Assembly: GCA_964426135.1 (NCBI GenBank)
Contig: CAYRPN010000129.1
Span: forward strand, 1-16,228
Source: CAYRPN01 sp964426135
GTDB lineage: Bacteria > Planctomycetota > Phycisphaerae > Phycisphaerales > Phycisphaeraceae
Direction of reading: 5' to 3'
DNA: 16,228 bases
In this document: one piece after another, positions 6,470 to 13,164 of the stretch
Position numbering within the stretch: position 1 is the first letter of the stretch
Layout: each line of letters opens with the position of its first letter
Translations under genes and position numbers: made by a program
The notes under the pieces: generated by a model
Told to the model about the DNA's origin: nothing
Seen by the model: only the letters and a program-made list of their open reading frames with translations
The model's database searches: none

Positions 6470-7216
6470 ATGGACATCAAAGTCATCCTCATCGACATCA
6501 ACCCGAAGATGATCAAGGCCTGGCGGGACACCTTCGAGGGGAACCCGGAGGTCGAGATCGTGCAGGGCTCCATGCTGCAGCAGCAGGTGAGCGCCTGGGT
6601 CACGCCGACCAACGCCCGCGGCAGCATGGACGGCGGGCTCGATCTCGTCATCAAGAATCACCTGGGCGGCATGATCGAAAAGCGCCTGCAGCAGAAAATC
6701 AAGGACGAGTACGGCGGCACGCTGCCCGTCGGCCACGCCATCTGCACGCCCACCGATCGCGTGCAGCCGCGCTTTGTGATTTCCACGCCCACGATGGTCG
6801 GCTCTTCCGACAACGTCAGCGCGACGATGAACGTGGCGCTCGCCTGTGCCGCCGCATTTCAGGCGATCAACAACCAGAACCACCGCGAGCCAGGCTCCAT
6901 CCGTTCCTTCGCGATTCCGGGCCTGGGCGCCAACACCGGCCGCGTGCCCGTGGAAATCTGCGCGGACCTGATGTGGACCGGCTACAACATTTTCCAGGAC
7001 CGCCAGTATCGAACCTTCGAGCAGCTTCGCATCGCGCTGGAAGAGCAACTCGGCGACCTCAATCCGATGTCCGGCAAAGTCACCGCGCCCAAGTCGGCCC
7101 CAGTTGCCACGGACGACGATGAAGACGAGGATGACGACGACATCGACATGGACGAAGACGAAGGCGATGACGACGGTGATAAGAAAAAAGACAAGGACTT
7201 CAACGATTTTGAGTGA
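6470..7216 (+). CDS. macrodomain (ADP-ribose-binding) protein with a long acidic tail
   Basis: A 248-residue protein. Residues about 30-190 match the macrodomain fold: VTPTNARGSMDGGLDLVI (44-61) corresponds to the ADP-ribose-binding Asn and Gly-rich loop, LPVGHAICTPT (85-95) to the following strand, STPTMV to the subfamily with APTMR-like motifs, and PGLGANTGRVP (150-160) to the phosphate-binding loop. The family binds ADP-ribose and some members remove it from proteins or nucleic acids. The last 35 residues are an Asp/Glu run (215-237) followed by a short Lys-rich end, a likely disordered tail that could mimic DNA or poly(ADP-ribose). It has no signal peptide, so it should be cytosolic. Its place directly after a PARP suggests it reads or erases the PARP's product. 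Reader versus hydrolase cannot be decided here. No Shine-Dalgarno site is seen at the ATG. Confidence 0.85.
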   Translation: MDIKVILIDINPKMIKAWRDTFEGNPEVEIVQGSMLQQQVSAWVTPTNARGSMDGGLDLVIKNHLGGMIEKRLQQKIKDEYGGTLPVGHAICTPTDRVQPRFVISTPTMVGSSDNVSATMNVALACAAAFQAINNQNHREPGSIRSFAIPGLGANTGRVPVEICADLMWTGYNIFQDRQYRTFEQLRIALEEQLGDLNPMSGKVTAPKSAPVATDDDEDEDDDDIDMDEDEGDDDGDKKKDKDFNDFE

Positions 7217-7236
7217 TGCGTGGCTGGCGTCGTCCG

Positions 7237-7305
7237 CGTAGGGTGGGCACCGCCCACCACGAATGGCGGCGAGGGCTGATCGTGGTGGGCAATGCCCACC
7301 CTACG
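7237..7305. repeat. inverted repeat of the GTAGGGTGGGC type
   Basis: Arms 7237-7262 and 7280-7305 are 26 bases each with two mismatches, around a 17-base loop. Each arm is itself palindromic (GGTGGGCACCGCCCACC and its partner). Sequences of this kind are common dispersed REP-like repeats in planctomycetes and other bacteria. It lies between the macrodomain and HEAT-repeat genes. A long reading frame runs through it but the peptide it would encode is repeat-derived. Confidence 0.9.
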
Positions 7306-7330
7306 AAATCCGCCCTTTGCGGAACTCCCC

Positions 7331-7356
7331 GTTTAGCCGCGGCCCTTTGGGCCGCG
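7331..7356 (+). repeat. GTTTAG-tagged hairpin, copy 4
   Basis: GTTTAGC is followed by an 8-bp perfect stem, CGCGGCCC / GGGCCGCG, with a TTT loop. The tag is the same as in the copies at 1817 and 6375, but the stem is a different sequence. It lies 24 bases before the HEAT-repeat gene start. Confidence 0.75.
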
Positions 7357-7380
7357 CGACCTCACGAACACCCGCGGCAC

Positions 7381-10005
7381 ATGCAACCCCAGCGCTATTT
7401 CAACCCGAAAGGCCCGCACCGCGTCGCGATGGTGAGCGTGGAGCCCGCGTTTCAGCAGGCCGGCGCGTTCCTCGTGCGGGTCGGCCGCGGAGCGAAGTTT
7501 GGATCGCTGTCGGGCGGGCAGTCGTTTGGGCCTTATGCCGAGGCGGATGTGGCCGCGGCGATCCACGAGGCTGTGGCGCAATTGCGCAGCGAAGGGTTCC
7601 GTCCCGCCGGCGAACATGGTTCGCTCGAAGCGCTGGTGTCGCAGGATCCCGCCAGGCGTGCCCGTGCCGCGCTTCGCCTCGGTTGGCAGCGTGCCACGAG
7701 CGCGGTGGACCTGTTGCTGCACGCGCTGAGCAGTTGCACGACCGAGGCGTGTTCGATCATCGATGGCCTGGGTGAAATCGGCGACGCCCGCGCGATCCCC
7801 GCTCTGCGCGAGTACGCCGCCCGCAAGCTGCTCTCGCGCCGCCGTTCCGCCGTCGAAGCGCTGCGGAAACTCGACGACAACGAAGGCCTGCTGCAGGCCA
7901 GGGCTCGCGCCGTTGAGCAGTTGCCGCCGACCGTGCGCGAGGCGCTGATCGCCGTCGCCGATGATTCGCGCGATGCCGGCGACATCAGCAGGCTGCTCGC
8001 TGCCGTGAACGGCTGCGAAGCGAAGCTGCACGGGCTGATTCTCGACACGCTTTACGAGTGGGCCACGCCCGCCGCCGTCGCCGTCGTCGAGCGCAAACTC
8101 GCGACGATGAAGTTCGATCAGGCGTTTGTCTGGCGCTACGTCAAGAGCATTCACAAGCGGGCGATGCTGCGCCACGATTTCCGCATGCTCGGCTGGCTCA
8201 CCTACGTGATCGAACGGCAGGGCGAGCAGACCGTCGGCACGAGCGCAGCCGTGAAATCAGGCCTCGACGGTGAATCGCGCACCACCCGCATTTTCAGCCG
8301 CAAGACACAGGCGTTCATGCGCCGCGCCACGTGGCGGCATTTCCGCAAGCTGGCGAAGCACCGCCCGGAGGATTACCCGCACGCCGCCGCCGAGGCGATC
8401 GTGCATTACAACGACAAGGACGCGCTGATCGCCGGCGGCCTGTATCCGCCGTTCGCCCATTGCTACCTGCTGCATCGCGTTCTTTTTTCGAGCGAACGCT
8501 TCAAGCTCTCGCCCCATTCGCTGCGCTTCCGCCTCAAGCAGGCCGGGCCGTGGAAGCGCGCTGACGGAAAATCGGAGGCGGCGTTTGCCGACCTGTGGGA
8601 TGCGCAGCCGCGCGCGCTGCTGCGACTCTTGAGCGCAGCCAGGCTCACCGACGTGCACGAATGGGCGCTGCCGCAGGTCAAGGCCAGGCATATGAGCGTC
8701 GTGGAATCGTGCGACGCGGCGACGCTGCTGGGCATGATGCGGGCGCCGTATGCCGGCACAGTGCAACTCGCCTCGAATGAGTTCGAGCGGCGCTTCGATC
8801 CGGCGAATCCGGACTGGGATCTAATCACGGGGCTGGCCAATAGTGACGCGACGCAAGTGCAAGCGCTGGGGCATCGGCTGCTGCGCACGACCGCCGACCG
8901 CTGGGCCCGCGAAGCGAATCGGACGGTGACGCTGCTCACCTCGCCGCAGCCGGCGACCCGCGCGATCGCCGCGGAACTGGCCGCCGGCGTGCTGGCGGGC
9001 GATCCCGCTGCAAGGGCGGCGCTTGCGCCGATGCTGCTCTCGCTCCTGCGCGCGGCCAGGCGTTCGGCGTCCGGCGATTCACCCCTAAACGGCGCTTCGC
9101 AAGCGCCCCAAACGCCAGAACAGGCGGAGCAGGACGCGCTGCGCGGCGACGGACTCGAAGGTGTGGCTCAGGTGTGCGCCGCGCTCAAGGCGGAACTGCT
9201 GCCGCTGGCCACGGTCGAGGAACTCTTCGCGATGATCGACCAAGGTTCGATCTCCGCGCAGGCGGTGGCCGGCGAACTGCTCGGCGCCAAGCCCGGCGCA
9301 GCCGAAGCCCTGGGCCTGCAGCGGCTCGTGCTCCTGACGCAGCATTCGATGGCGACGGTTCGCCAGGCCGGCGGCGCTTTGCTTCGCAATAGCCCGCAGT
9401 ACTGGCGCGGCGATCCGTCCGTGCTCTTCACCATGACGGAGAGCGAGTGGGCCGACACGCGCTTCGCCGCGCTGGAACTTCTGCGTTCGCAGTTCGACTA
9501 CAGCGGGCCGATGGGCTTCGAGGCTCTGGTGGGCCTGCTCGATTCCAACCGGATCGATGTGCAGAACGCCGGTCGCGAGATCGTCACTGCGCAGTTCGCC
9601 CGGCTGGACATCAAGCGTCTGCTGGAGCGGCTCGTGCAACATCCGCATCCGAACATGCGTCGCTTCGCGGTGCAACTGGCGCTGGATCATCTGCCAGTCG
9701 GCGCCGGGGCGCTGACGCAGGCGGCGCCGATGTGTCGTGCGGCGCTCTTCGATCTCTGGCCCAGCCGGCAGGAGAAGGCGCGGGTGGTGGAGCTGCTGGT
9801 GAAGCGCGGCATTGATGACGCGGATCAGGCCGCGATCGCCGCGCGACTGCTCGGGGACGTTGTGCGCACGCAGGGCCGGCGCGATTTTGAGAACGCGCTG
9901 GAGGGCCTCGTTCGCCTCAAGCTCGCCTGGCCTCATCTGTCGTCGCCGGTGTCCGTCGCCGCTTCCCAGGAAGCACCCGTGATCGCGGCGGGAGGTGGCG
10001 CGTGA
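7381..10005 (+). CDS. large HEAT-repeat-like protein with a possible WGR-like N-terminus
   Basis: An 874-residue protein that I cannot assign to a named family. Residues about 18-73 (FLVRVGRGAKFGSL, then an Ala-rich helix and LRSEGF) have the order of a WGR domain: strands around a GR, a Gly-rich turn, then a helix ending in a Gly-aromatic pair. The WGR triplet itself is degenerate. Residues about 80-240 and about 600-850 are paired amphipathic helices with HEAT-like spacing (DARAIPALREYAAR, DTRFAALELL, DPARRARAALRLG). The middle is less regular. No catalytic motif or membrane segment is seen. Upstream in-frame codons from 7213 cross repeat DNA, so ATG 7381 is preferred; 7429 is an alternative. 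A repeat-encoded linker occurs near residue 570. The SWIM gene overlaps its stop, so the two proteins are probably partners. Confidence 0.8.
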   Translation: MQPQRYFNPKGPHRVAMVSVEPAFQQAGAFLVRVGRGAKFGSLSGGQSFGPYAEADVAAAIHEAVAQLRSEGFRPAGEHGSLEALVSQDPARRARAALRLGWQRATSAVDLLLHALSSCTTEACSIIDGLGEIGDARAIPALREYAARKLLSRRRSAVEALRKLDDNEGLLQARARAVEQLPPTVREALIAVADDSRDAGDISRLLAAVNGCEAKLHGLILDTLYEWATPAAVAVVERKLATMKFDQAFVWRYVKSIHKRAMLRHDFRMLGWLTYVIERQGEQTVGTSAAVKSGLDGESRTTRIFSRKTQAFMRRATWRHFRKLAKHRPEDYPHAAAEAIVHYNDKDALIAGGLYPPFAHCYLLHRVLFSSERFKLSPHSLRFRLKQAGPWKRADGKSEAAFADLWDAQPRALLRLLSAARLTDVHEWALPQVKARHMSVVESCDAATLLGMMRAPYAGTVQLASNEFERRFDPANPDWDLITGLANSDATQVQALGHRLLRTTADRWAREANRTVTLLTSPQPATRAIAAELAAGVLAGDPAARAALAPMLLSLLRAARRSASGDSPLNGASQAPQTPEQAEQDALRGDGLEGVAQVCAALKAELLPLATVEELFAMIDQGSISAQAVAGELLGAKPGAAEALGLQRLVLLTQHSMATVRQAGGALLRNSPQYWRGDPSVLFTMTESEWADTRFAALELLRSQFDYSGPMGFEALVGLLDSNRIDVQNAGREIVTAQFARLDIKRLLERLVQHPHPNMRRFAVQLALDHLPVGAGALTQAAPMCRAALFDLWPSRQEKARVVELLVKRGIDDADQAAIAARLLGDVVRTQGRRDFENALEGLVRLKLAWPHLSSPVSVAASQEAPVIAAGGGA
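9085..9107 (-). repeat. GTTTAG-tagged hairpin inside the HEAT-repeat gene, copy 5
   Basis: CTAAAC followed by the 7-bp stem GGCGCTT / AAGCGCC with a CGC loop, within the coding frame. It encodes part of a low-complexity linker (SPLNGASQAPQTPEQ) between helical regions. A GGCGCTTCGC stretch recurs at 16061-16070 next to copy 6. Confidence 0.65.
9991..10005 (+). promoter_or_regulatory. ribosome binding site and stop-start overlap coupling HEAT and SWIM genes
   Basis: GGAGGT (9991-9996) precedes a GTG start at 10002 by 5 bases. The start and the upstream TGA stop share the GTGA tetranucleotide (10002-10005). This is a classic arrangement for translational coupling, and it fixes the GTG as the start. 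Confidence 0.9.
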
Positions 10006-11720
10006 AACTGGAGACGCGATACACCGGCCGCAGCGGCATCGTCAACGCCATCGGCAGCGCCAATGTCGCCTTCGCGACCAACACGCTGCGCGAGGCCACG
10101 TTCTTCGAAGGCTCGCTCGCCGATCCGATCCTGTTGCGCGAAGCGCTGGCGGCGCTCTATCACGTCGTGGTCAGCGACTACAAGTACCGTCCGCGCGACC
10201 GGGCGGCGTTCATGGCCTGGCTCGCGGAGCAGGACCGCAAGTTCCTCGACTCCCTGGGCTATTCCAGCCAGAAGGTGCGCGACCAGATTCAACTCCACGA
10301 AGCGCGCATGTCGGAACTCGACGCCAAGCGCAAGCTTCGGCTGATTCCGTTCCACCGCGCCCGCGATCGCTTCTTCGAATATCTCTACGAGCACGAGTAC
10401 GACGTGAGCTTCCTGCTCGATCCGGTCATCACCGTTCACCCGGATGAGATTTCCTTCGAGGCGTTCTCGCGCGATGAGAGCACCTATGCCCGCGTCGCCG
10501 CCAAGCACGAACTCTTCGGCAAGGTGAACAGCTACGAGTGCGGCACCACCAACATCGATTTCAGCCACACGCTGCACGGCGAACTGGAGCGCATGCGGTC
10601 GTATCGCCAGACGCGGTTCGCGGTCGATCCTTCCGGCTTCAGCGTGACGCACGACGCTCAACTGGCGGTGAAGGAAAAGAAGATCGATCTGCCCGACAGT
10701 TGGCTGATGGGATTCCTGCAGGTGCACAGCACGATGGCGATGTCGCTGACGAAGCTGAAGCTGGCGCCGGTCGATCTCTACAACATCTGCCGGTATCTGC
10801 GACGGCGCAAGGCGAAGACCTCGCCGCGCTCGCTGCGCTGGGACATGACGCCGGGCCAGCCGGTGCGGGTGATCGTGGAACCATGGAACCACGTGATCGA
10901 ACTCACCGGCCCGGGCAGGTACGAAGGCGTGAAGCAGGAGATTCGCACGTGGGGCCGGGATCGCCTGCAGACCATCGGCCGGCTGCTGCCGGTGTGCCGG
11001 AGCATCGATGTGTATCTCGCGGGGCGAGGGATGCCTTCGATTTTCGTCGCCGACCTTGGCGCCGCGGTGTTCACGCTCGCGCTCTCCGGCTGGACAGACA
11101 ACGACTGGACGGGCGAGGCCCGCTTCAGCCTGCTTTCGCGTCGGCTCGATGTCAGCTCCGGCGACCTGACGCGCGTCTACGAATCGCTGCGGCAGTCGCG
11201 GCACGCCACGGACAAGGAGCTGGCGATGCGCACGGGGCTGGGCGTCGAGCAGTGCAGGAGCGCGGCGTCGTATCTGTGTCAGGTGGGCCGGGCGATGGCG
11301 GACCTGGGCGCGGCGACGGGCGGCGGGATGACCGCAAGCGGCGATTCGCTGCTGTTCCGCCACCGCGATCTGTTTTTCGAGCCGTTCAACGCGGTCAAAG
11401 CGGCGGAGATGGCGACGAAATCGATCGAGGAAGCCGACCCGCGCGCCAAACTGGCCCGCGCGATCTTCGAGCAGGACAACGTCCGCATCATCGCCCGCCG
11501 GCCTGTCGCAGGCGGGTTCAAGGTCAGCGGCAGCGCGCAAGGCGCCGATGCGGCGCGGGTCCGGCCGATGGTCCACGTGGACACCGGCGGCCAGATCATC
11601 ACCGCGTCCTGCACCTGCCGCTGGATGCTGGACACCAAGTTGACCAAGGGCCCCTGCGAACACATCCTCGCGCTGCGGCTGGCGCACATGAAGAGACTCG
11701 CAGAGGAGGGAGACGGTTAG
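10002..11720 (+). CDS. SWIM zinc-finger protein coupled to the HEAT-repeat gene
   Basis: A 572-residue protein with a GTG start that overlaps the preceding stop and a strong GGAGGT site. Near the C-terminus it has the SWIM zinc-binding pattern CxC...CxH: Cys537, Cys539, Cys552 and His554 (CTCRWML ... PCEH). SWIM domains bind DNA or proteins, often in partners of helicases or chromatin-like enzymes. The long N-terminal part has no motif I can name. It is rich in charged helices at 60-130 (RDRAAFMAWLAEQDRK), and at about 370-440 a DKELAMRTGL...CRSAASYLCQVG stretch looks like a winged-helix or helix-turn-helix unit, which is tentative. There is no signal peptide or membrane segment, so it should be cytosolic. 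Its role in the PARP locus may be nucleic-acid recognition, but this is inference from position and the SWIM motif. Confidence 0.85.
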   Translation: MKLETRYTGRSGIVNAIGSANVAFATNTLREATFFEGSLADPILLREALAALYHVVVSDYKYRPRDRAAFMAWLAEQDRKFLDSLGYSSQKVRDQIQLHEARMSELDAKRKLRLIPFHRARDRFFEYLYEHEYDVSFLLDPVITVHPDEISFEAFSRDESTYARVAAKHELFGKVNSYECGTTNIDFSHTLHGELERMRSYRQTRFAVDPSGFSVTHDAQLAVKEKKIDLPDSWLMGFLQVHSTMAMSLTKLKLAPVDLYNICRYLRRRKAKTSPRSLRWDMTPGQPVRVIVEPWNHVIELTGPGRYEGVKQEIRTWGRDRLQTIGRLLPVCRSIDVYLAGRGMPSIFVADLGAAVFTLALSGWTDNDWTGEARFSLLSRRLDVSSGDLTRVYESLRQSRHATDKELAMRTGLGVEQCRSAASYLCQVGRAMADLGAATGGGMTASGDSLLFRHRDLFFEPFNAVKAAEMATKSIEEADPRAKLARAIFEQDNVRIIARRPVAGGFKVSGSAQGADAARVRPMVHVDTGGQIITASCTCRWMLDTKLTKGPCEHILALRLAHMKRLAEEGDG

Positions 11721-11743
11721 AGAAGGAGGCGGGGTTTGGACTC

Positions 11744-11761
11744 CGACGCCGTCGCTTTTTT
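11744..11761 (+). terminator. weak possible terminator after the SWIM gene
   Basis: CGAC-GCC-GTCG forms only a 4-bp stem, followed by C and six T (11756-11761). It lies 24 bases after the SWIM stop. The stem is short, so read-through into anmK is possible. Confidence 0.35.
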
Positions 11762-11852
11762 GCACGGTGCGCTGAAGGTGCCGATTCAGTATCCATCCTC
11801 GACCTGAGGAAAGCGAAACTGGAAGTCACGCCGCAAGCTGCTCTCCGGCGAT

Positions 11853-11858
11853 TATGCT
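11853..11858 (+). promoter_or_regulatory. possible -10 element for leaderless anmK
   Basis: TATGCT ends 6 bases before the ATG at 11865, with no Shine-Dalgarno site between. It sits in GATTATGCTGT, identical to 4835-4845. No convincing -35 box is seen. Confidence 0.4.
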
Positions 11859-11864
11859 GTCGCC

Positions 11865-13034
11865 ATGTCCAGTGACCGCACTCGCTATATCGCCGGCTGC
11901 ATGACCGGCACCAGCCTCGATGGTCTCGATGTCGCGCTGGCGGAAATCCGCGGCGAAGGCTTCGGCATGTCCGTGACTTTCCGCGGCCTCGTCTCCCGAT
12001 CGCTTGGCGAACTCGCGGATCAGCTTCGTCATTTTGCCGAGGGCAAGCCGGCCCCGCCGATCGAGTTTCTCCGAGCTGCCCGCGCCCTCGGTGAACTGCA
12101 CGCCGACGCGGTCGTCGAGTTGATCGAACAATACGCCCATGGGGTGAGGCTCGATTTTGTCGTCGCCCATGGGCAGACCATCTGGCACGCGCCGCCATTG
12201 GCTGAGGGGCAGCCCCGGTCAACGCCCGGAACTGGCGGCGGACTTTCGTGGCAGCTCTTGGATCCCTGGCCTGTCGTGCGGCGATTGAGGGCGCCGGTGT
12301 GCTTCGACCTGAGGCAGGCGGATCTCGTCGCCGGCGGACAGGGGGCGCCGATCACTCCACTGGCGGACTGGGTCATGTATCGCCGCTGCGGCGTGCGCGG
12401 GATTGTGAATCTCGGCGGCGTCTGCAACATCACCGCCCTTGCGGCCGACCCTCGGGCCACGACTGGCCGGGATGTGGGGCCGTGCAATATTCTCATCGAT
12501 GCCGTCGTGCAACGGCTCTTCCCTGACCGGCGGTTCGATCGCGATGGCCTGATCGCCCGCAGCGGCAAGGTCGTGGAAATACTGCATCAGGCGGTCTTCG
12601 TCGACATGATGGAGATCATCTCGAAGCAGCGCTCGCTGGGGCGGGAGCAGTTTCCGCTGAGCGTGATCGATGGCTGGCTTGCCACAGCGATGAAATATGA
12701 GAAGCGCGAGGACATCGTGGCCAGTTATGTGGCGGCGGTGGCGGACCTCATCGCCGTCGCCATCGAGCGCGCGGCCGCCGCGGGCGCGGGCGGCGACGTG
12801 GTCCTGGCGGGCGGCGGAGCGCGGAATCCGGCGCTGGTCGACGCGATCCGCCGGCAACTGCGCGTGCCGCGACGCGTTTTGATTTCCGACGAAGTGGGCA
12901 TCCCCTGCGAGGCACGCGAGGCGCTGGCATTCGCGGTGCTCGGCGCACTTTCGCAGGACGGCCTGCCCATCACGTTGCCGCAGGTCACCGGGGCGACTTC
13001 GCCGGGCAGGGCGGGCGCGTGGGTATATCCGTAA
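11865..13034 (+). CDS. anmK: anhydro-N-acetylmuramic acid kinase
   Basis: AnmK cleaves the 1,6-anhydro ring of anhydroMurNAc and phosphorylates it with ATP, giving MurNAc-6-phosphate in the cytosol during cell-wall recycling. The 389 residues match the family's usual 370-390. Visible motifs are the ATP-binding GCMTGTSLDGLD (11-22), AHGQT (101-105), FDLRQADLVAGGQGAP (147-162) with Asp168 just after it as the probable catalytic base, VNLGGVCNIT (181-190), and the C-terminal LAGGGARNP (314-322). All key residues appear intact. murQ, the next enzyme of the route, starts 97 bases downstream. The ATG has a -10-like TATGCT just upstream and no Shine-Dalgarno site. Confidence 0.95.
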   Translation: MSSDRTRYIAGCMTGTSLDGLDVALAEIRGEGFGMSVTFRGLVSRSLGELADQLRHFAEGKPAPPIEFLRAARALGELHADAVVELIEQYAHGVRLDFVVAHGQTIWHAPPLAEGQPRSTPGTGGGLSWQLLDPWPVVRRLRAPVCFDLRQADLVAGGQGAPITPLADWVMYRRCGVRGIVNLGGVCNITALAADPRATTGRDVGPCNILIDAVVQRLFPDRRFDRDGLIARSGKVVEILHQAVFVDMMEIISKQRSLGREQFPLSVIDGWLATAMKYEKREDIVASYVAAVADLIAVAIERAAAAGAGGDVVLAGGGARNPALVDAIRRQLRVPRRVLISDEVGIPCEAREALAFAVLGALSQDGLPITLPQVTGATSPGRAGAWVYP

Positions 13035-13055
13035 GGCAGGTTTCGGATTGCGGAC

Positions 13056-13164
13056 TTCGGATTGCGGATTGACAATAGGTGGCCGAACAAACCACGAATC
13101 GCGAGTCGCGATTCGTAACCCGCCATACCTCATGCCTGACTCTTCTCCCAATCCGCAATCCGAA
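13056..13164. repeat. 16-bp inverted repeat around the murQ start (CAATCCGCAATCCGAA type)
   Basis: TTCGGATTGCGGATTG (13056-13071) and its exact complement (13149-13164) flank the murQ start codon. Extra partial copies (TTTCGGATTGCGGAC at 13041-13055; TTCGAAATCC at 13166-13175) extend both arms. The right arm lies inside the annotated murQ reading frame and encodes the peptide NPQSEIRNPQS. Repeats of this kind are widespread in planctomycete genomes. Confidence 0.85.
13094..13116. repeat. perfect 23-base palindrome in the anmK-murQ gap
   Basis: ACGAATCGCGA and TCGCGATTCGT are exact reverse complements around a single central G (13105). It sits in the loop of the larger inverted repeat, 15 bases before murQ. 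It could be a repeat tip or a binding site for a dimeric regulator. Confidence 0.75.

Noticed and set aside
7213..7380. A longer N-terminus for the HEAT-repeat protein starting at 7213
   Set aside because: The added 56 residues are translated from the GTAGGGTGGGC inverted repeat and the GTTTAG hairpin (VGTAHH, VVGNAHPT), so they are not likely to be protein.
9933..11765. A 610-residue - strand open frame opposite the SWIM gene
   Set aside because: The + strand has a strong Shine-Dalgarno site, a coupled start and a SWIM motif; the - strand peptide shows none and is low-complexity.
10538..11875. A 445-residue + strand frame overlapping the SWIM gene
   Set aside because: It lies in another frame of a real gene, is Arg/Gly/His-rich and has no ribosome binding site or recognisable motif.
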